DNA of 16,650 bases from Candidatus Rifleibacteriota bacterium (lineage in GTDB: Bacteria; UBP17; UBA6191; JACPRK01). Shown piece after piece: positions 13,319-16,650 of the stretch (positions are counted from its first letter, which is position 1; each line of letters begins with the position of its first letter). The DNA is taken from contig JACQZL010000321.1 of the NCBI GenBank assembly GCA_016213865.1, forward strand, positions 1 through 16,650. Direction: 5' to 3'. The notes below the pieces were generated by a model that saw nothing but the letters and a program-made list of their open reading frames with translations, was not told where the DNA came from and made no database searches. Made by a program: the position numbers and the translations under genes.

Positions 13319-16300
13319 TCACCTGCTCGACACCGCGGGGGGCCGATCTCGGGCTCCCCAGGCCAGGGCCGCCTTCTCGAGCCAGAGATTCAGAGCGCTT
13401 CCCTCGGGCAGGAAGCGCGCATCCGTCTTACCGGTCACCCCATCGTAGACCCATGTCGGTCGAGCGGCGAACTGCAGCAGGCAGACTGTCTCGGGGGGGC
13501 ACTCCCACCAACGAATCCGCCGTGTCGCCAGATCGAGCAACTCTTCGGTGAGCCGCACGCCCTCGAGTCCTCGACGCAGGAGAAGGAAGAGGGTTTCGGG
13601 GGGCTCCGAGCCTCCGATGGCGGTGTAGACACGAACCAGCCGGCAGCCGGCGGAATCCAATTGGCGCCAGTGATTCAGCGCGTGCGGCAGATCCATCAGC
13701 AACCACGGCCGCCGGCCGGACCGGGACCCGGCCGCGGGCAACTCTGCCCGAGACGTGGCCAGGCCCCAGAAGTCCCGGAACGTGCCGGGCCACAGGAAGG
13801 CCACCTGACCGGCTTGCCCGCAGTGGAGTTCCTCGATTGTGTCGATGGAACGTACCAGATGCCTGGCGATCACGCCGTCCGGCGAATGCCGGGACTGGTC
13901 GATACTGCCGTTCTCCAGGAACTCCCAGCCGTCCTTCAGCCAGCTTCCGATCGGGCCGAAGCCGCCCGCGCAAGCTCTGACGAGCGGAGCCAGGTCCAGC
14001 CGTGGCGCCTCGAAGGGGTGTTGCACCATCGCGGCGTTGCCGGCGAGGACCGCGGCCCCAACCAGAAGGGAACGAGCGTGTCCCGAGAGTCTCGACCAGG
14101 AACGGGCCGCGTTGGATGCTGTTTTCTCGCGCTCGAGGGAACCCCTGCCTCGACCGGGATGGGCGCCGCTCGACCGTTCTCGGGCCGGCGCTCCAGGCCG
14201 GCCGATAGCCCTGCTCTCGCGACCTCCGGCGGCCAGCGCCGCCAGCAGGGCGAGACATCCCGCCGCGGGCATCAGGAAGCGCGAGTGGGGCATGTAACCC
14301 GCATCGCCGCCCGCGGTGGCGACCATGAGGAGGTGCAGGACGCAGACCGAAACCAATCTCGGCGTTCCTTTCGGACAAGGCCCCGTTGCGAGCCCGGCAA
14401 TCCCCAGCAGCAATGCGGGGTTCGCGAGCAGGGAGCAACAGACGTAGACGATGCCGGGAGCCAACCGGTACAGCAACTCACCGCGCTGTGCGACCAGCCG
14501 GGCGTGGTAGACATGCGGCACCAAGGCGCCGAAGCAGCCGACCCGCAGCAGGGTGTAGGCGGCGAACGGCAACAGGAAGGGGACAATCCAGTGACGCACC
14601 GGGAAGGGAAGCTGGCGTTCCCTGGCTTCCAACCATCGCACCGCGGAGATGCCGGCAAACAGGTACCACCCCTCCGGTCGGGAGACCGCGACGAACCAAC
14701 ATGCCAGGGCCGTCAGTCTCGGCCCTCGCTCGCCCCTCTCTTCCTCGGTCATCCAGGCCCAAGCCACCATCGACGTCGCAAGCGCCACCTGGGCGGTTTC
14801 CAGGCCGGAGGTGCAGCAACCGAGGTATGAGGGGTTTGTGGAGAGAAGGAGCATGGGCACCCACGCCGGAAGCCCCATTCGGCGCGCCATCCAGCCGATC
14901 GACAGGATGTGCAGCAATCCGAACGCTACCCCGAACGCGAGGGCCGCTTGCGGCAGATTCTCGCATCCCTTCGCCGCGGCGGTCAGCAGCAAGACCCAGA
15001 GCATATTGGAGAAGCCCTCGACCCCACGTTCGCCGGCGTTGAAGGTCAGGCCGTGGCCCTCTGCGAGATTGCGAGCAAAACGGAGGCTGATGTAAGCGTC
15101 CTCCCAGCACTCGGGGCGTGAAGCCAGCAGATGGAGGCACCAGAGAACGCATGCCCCGCACGCCGCGACGGCGAAGCCGAGCCGGGACCCGGGTGACCAG
15201 GCCAGGCCAGCAAGTTGCAGCCGTCTCCAACCCTGGCCCAGCCAGGCGAGCAGTCCCGTCAGTGGTCCGCGCAGCCGGGTCAGGCCAAGAACGAGGCCTG
15301 CTGCAAGCCGGTGCATTGCGCCGAGCGCCGTCCGAACGCTTCGGGCTCCGAGCCGCGGAGGGGCGGCCAAGTATGCCCAGTCGCGGGCGAGTTCCCGGGC
15401 CAGCGCCGACCCTCGATCGGACGGCGTCTTCGGGGGCGAGCCGCGGGTCGACAACCAGCCTGCGACGACCAGCAACGTCAGGTAGACGTGGAAGAGGTCG
15501 AATGCCAGGCGCGCGCTGCGCGACTTCCCCAGGGGAGGCAGGAAGACGGCCCACCGGGTCAGTATCTGCTCACCGGCAAGCCTGGCGCGCCACGCCCAGG
15601 ACGGAGGCGCGAGCGGATCGAGCAGCAGCCCCCATGGCCGCGGCGCTCTCCCGGGAAACCCGGGATGCGTATCCAACCCGTACCAGAGGTTCTCGACTCG
15701 TCCGGAGTACTCCCGTTGCTGGGGGCCGAGCGGGGTTGCTGGAACCGGGCCGGCCATCGGCGTGAGGGTGAGCTCAGCCCGGCTCCGAAGAGCCACCCGG
15801 AGGTCCCGTAGCGACAGAAAGGCCCCGGGCCGATTGAAGCCAATCCCGATCCAGGGATCGATCAGTATCCAACTCCGCTGACACGGCAACCAGACTTCGA
15901 CTCCGGAGATACCTTCCGGACCGGCCCAACCGCCGTCCGACGCCACGAGCCGGCAGCTCAAACCGATGTCGGTGGCGAGGTCCGCCATCACGACCGCCGC
16001 TTCCAGACCCGTGCCCGGCTGTCCACGGCGCCAACCCGCAAGGATGGCCAGCGGATCCCGGGGCGGCCCAGGGTCGATCCACGCTGGGTCGAACGCAGGC
16101 TCGGTCGGCCTGAGGCTGCACAGGCCGGCGCACAGCCGGTTGGCGCAGGTGAGAACGTCGCCTCCCTGCTGGGCCCATCGGGCAACCGCGCGCGCCTCCG
16201 GCGGCCACGCCAAGGGCAGACCCTGGCGCCTGCAGATGGCGGCGGCCGCCTCGGGCGGCAGTTCCGGTTCGCTGCTGTGAATCGCCACGACCGTTCCGCG

Positions 16301-16501
16301 GCCGGTCGCGGTCGCGGCGACGATAACGCAGGCGATCACCAGCCCCAGAGTCGCCAGCCGGGTTGCCCGGAGGCACGCCAGGAGGAACCGCCCGGCACGA
16401 CCGCCCGGCACTCCCTTGTGCGAGCCGTCCGCAGCGCCCTGCGGGCCTTCCGAGATGCCTCTGCTCCTTGTGTTGCGCCCCCTGTTCCCACCCGGCCGCA
16501 T
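13319..16501 (-). CDS. Degenerate transglutaminase-like domain fused to GT-C glycosyltransferase-like membrane protein
   Basis: This 1060-residue membrane protein has an N-terminal TM helix (about 47-66). A soluble domain at about 80-280 follows; residues 155-220 fit the transglutaminase-like core ([20 protein letters not shown], then VEVWLP, then WILIDPW). The expected catalytic Cys position is Gly165 and the expected His is missing, while D215 of the Asp position is kept, so the domain is probably a non-catalytic binding module. A TM segment (about 335-350) and a basic linker lead to a GT-C domain from about 440. This domain has the family start [20 protein letters not shown] (acidic residues E467, D468), [13 protein letters not shown] at 490-502, and about ten further TM helices. 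Such enzymes transfer sugars from polyprenyl-phosphate donors on the outer face of the membrane. The ATG is preceded by TGAGGA with a short spacer. No same-strand partner lies in the window. The acceptor is unknown. Confidence 0.78.
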   Translation of the reverse strand: MRPGGNRGRNTRSRGISEGPQGAADGSHKGVPGGRAGRFLLACLRATRLATLGLVIACVIVAATATGRGTVVAIHSSEPELPPEAAAAICRRQGLPLAWPPEARAVARWAQQGGDVLTCANRLCAGLCSLRPTEPAFDPAWIDPGPPRDPLAILAGWRRGQPGTGLEAAVVMADLATDIGLSCRLVASDGGWAGPEGISGVEVWLPCQRSWILIDPWIGIGFNRPGAFLSLRDLRVALRSRAELTLTPMAGPVPATPLGPQQREYSGRVENLWYGLDTHPGFPGRAPRPWGLLLDPLAPPSWAWRARLAGEQILTRWAVFLPPLGKSRSARLAFDLFHVYLTLLVVAGWLSTRGSPPKTPSDRGSALARELARDWAYLAAPPRLGARSVRTALGAMHRLAAGLVLGLTRLRGPLTGLLAWLGQGWRRLQLAGLAWSPGSRLGFAVAACGACVLWCLHLLASRPECWEDAYISLRFARNLAEGHGLTFNAGERGVEGFSNMLWVLLLTAAAKGCENLPQAALAFGVAFGLLHILSIGWMARRMGLPAWVPMLLLSTNPSYLGCCTSGLETAQVALATSMVAWAWMTEEERGERGPRLTALACWFVAVSRPEGWYLFAGISAVRWLEARERQLPFPVRHWIVPFLLPFAAYTLLRVGCFGALVPHVYHARLVAQRGELLYRLAPGIVYVCCSLLANPALLLGIAGLATGPCPKGTPRLVSVCVLHLLMVATAGGDAGYMPHSRFLMPAAGCLALLAALAAGGRESRAIGRPGAPARERSSGAHPGRGRGSLEREKTASNAARSWSRLSGHARSLLVGAAVLAGNAAMVQHPFEAPRLDLAPLVRACAGGFGPIGSWLKDGWEFLENGSIDQSRHSPDGVIARHLVRSIDTIEELHCGQAGQVAFLWPGTFRDFWGLATSRAELPAAGSRSGRRPWLLMDLPHALNHWRQLDSAGCRLVRVYTAIGGSEPPETLFLLLRRGLEGVRLTEELLDLATRRIRWWECPPETVCLLQFAARPTWVYDGVTGKTDARFLPEGSALNLWLEKAALAWGARDRPPAVSSR

Positions 16502-16585
16502 GTCCTCAGGATAGCACCGTGCTGAGGCCGCCCCGGCACAGCGGTCGCAGCTTCACCTGCCGCGGAGACAAGTTGAAGAAAGATA

Positions 16586-16614
16586 TTGACCCGAGGATGA
16601 GCCGGTGCTATACT
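16586..16614 (+). promoter_or_regulatory. Strong sigma-70-like promoter reading out of the window
   Basis: TTGACC (16586-16591) and TATACT (16609-16614) are separated by exactly 17 bases. Each box matches five of six consensus bases, which is exceptional in such GC-rich DNA. The upstream AGTTGAAGAAAGATA is A-rich and may act as an UP-like element. The driven gene lies beyond the right end; a purine-rich GGAGGGG at 16630-16636 could be its ribosome binding site. It is divergent from the gene ending at 16501. Confidence 0.7.
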
Positions 16615-16623
16615 CACCGGCTC
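16599..16623. promoter_or_regulatory. 9-bp dyad centred on the -10 box (operator candidate)
   Basis: GAGCCGGTG (16599-16607) and CACCGGCTC (16615-16623) are perfect inverted repeats. The 7 bases between them (16608-16614) contain the whole -10 hexamer. A dimeric repressor bound here would block RNA polymerase. The dyad could instead belong to another overlapping element; as an RNA hairpin it would lie mostly upstream of the start site, so a DNA operator is favoured. Confidence 0.6.
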
Positions 16624-16650
16624 TCGAGCGGAGGGGCCTCCAAGAAACGG

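Noticed and set aside
13661..14830. Long plus-strand open frame opposite the large GT-C gene.
   Set aside because: Low-complexity Gln/Arg/Pro-rich translation, opposite a gene with recognisable membrane and family motifs.

Overview
This is a GC-rich bacterial window whose genes use mostly G/C third positions. It holds no rRNA, tRNA or core housekeeping marker, so I cannot name a phylum. Cobalamin-dependent radical-SAM enzymes, Fe-S redox proteins, several polytopic glycosyltransferase-like proteins and HEAT/SEC-C proteins fit an environmental, metabolically versatile lineage such as Myxococcota/Desulfobacterota-like, Acidobacteriota or Planctomycetota. That list is inference only. All calls come from reading the sequence; no homology search was run.

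Layout. (1) 76-6053, plus strand: a 75-residue unknown protein; a fusion of an isoprenylcysteine-methyltransferase-like (PEMT/ICMT) domain to a GT-C glycosyltransferase-like membrane domain; a CrtC/AttH-type lipocalin-like protein; a cobalamin-binding radical SAM protein of the HpnP/DUF4070 type; and, overlapping its stop by a GTGA, the broken start of a second cobalamin-binding radical SAM gene. (2) 6054-8806, minus strand: an MTTase/MiaB-like radical SAM protein without a TRAM domain, then a winged-helix plus cysteine-rich 4Fe-4S protein, with a candidate sigma-70 promoter at 8867-8895. (3) 8896-10041: mostly non-coding, with a 121-nt foldable element made of nested perfect inverted repeats and a probable frameshifted small gene. 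(4) 10042-12950, plus strand: a HEAT-like/SEC-C protein, a membrane-anchored staphylococcal-nuclease-fold protein, and a two-TM potassium channel with a divergent RCK domain whose start overlaps the nuclease gene. (5) 12951-13318: a convergent intergenic gap with two tandem hairpins and a 10-bp tandem repeat. (6) 13319-16501, minus strand: a 1060-residue protein joining an apparently dead transglutaminase-like domain to a GT-C membrane domain. (7) 16586-16623: a strong plus-strand promoter reading out of the window, with a perfect 9-bp dyad centred on its -10 box.

How the genes may work together. Region 1 combines three families that elsewhere act on isoprenoid lipids (ICMT-like methylation, CrtC-like carotenoid hydration, HpnP-like hopanoid C-methylation) with a membrane glycosyltransferase, so a membrane isoprenoid or lipid tailoring locus is a reasonable hypothesis. 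The radical-SAM/Fe-S pair in region 2 may be a second, separately transcribed redox enzyme system. The nuclease/channel pair in region 4 is translationally coupled but its purpose is unknown. No CRISPR array, insertion sequence, phage gene or complete known defence system was seen.
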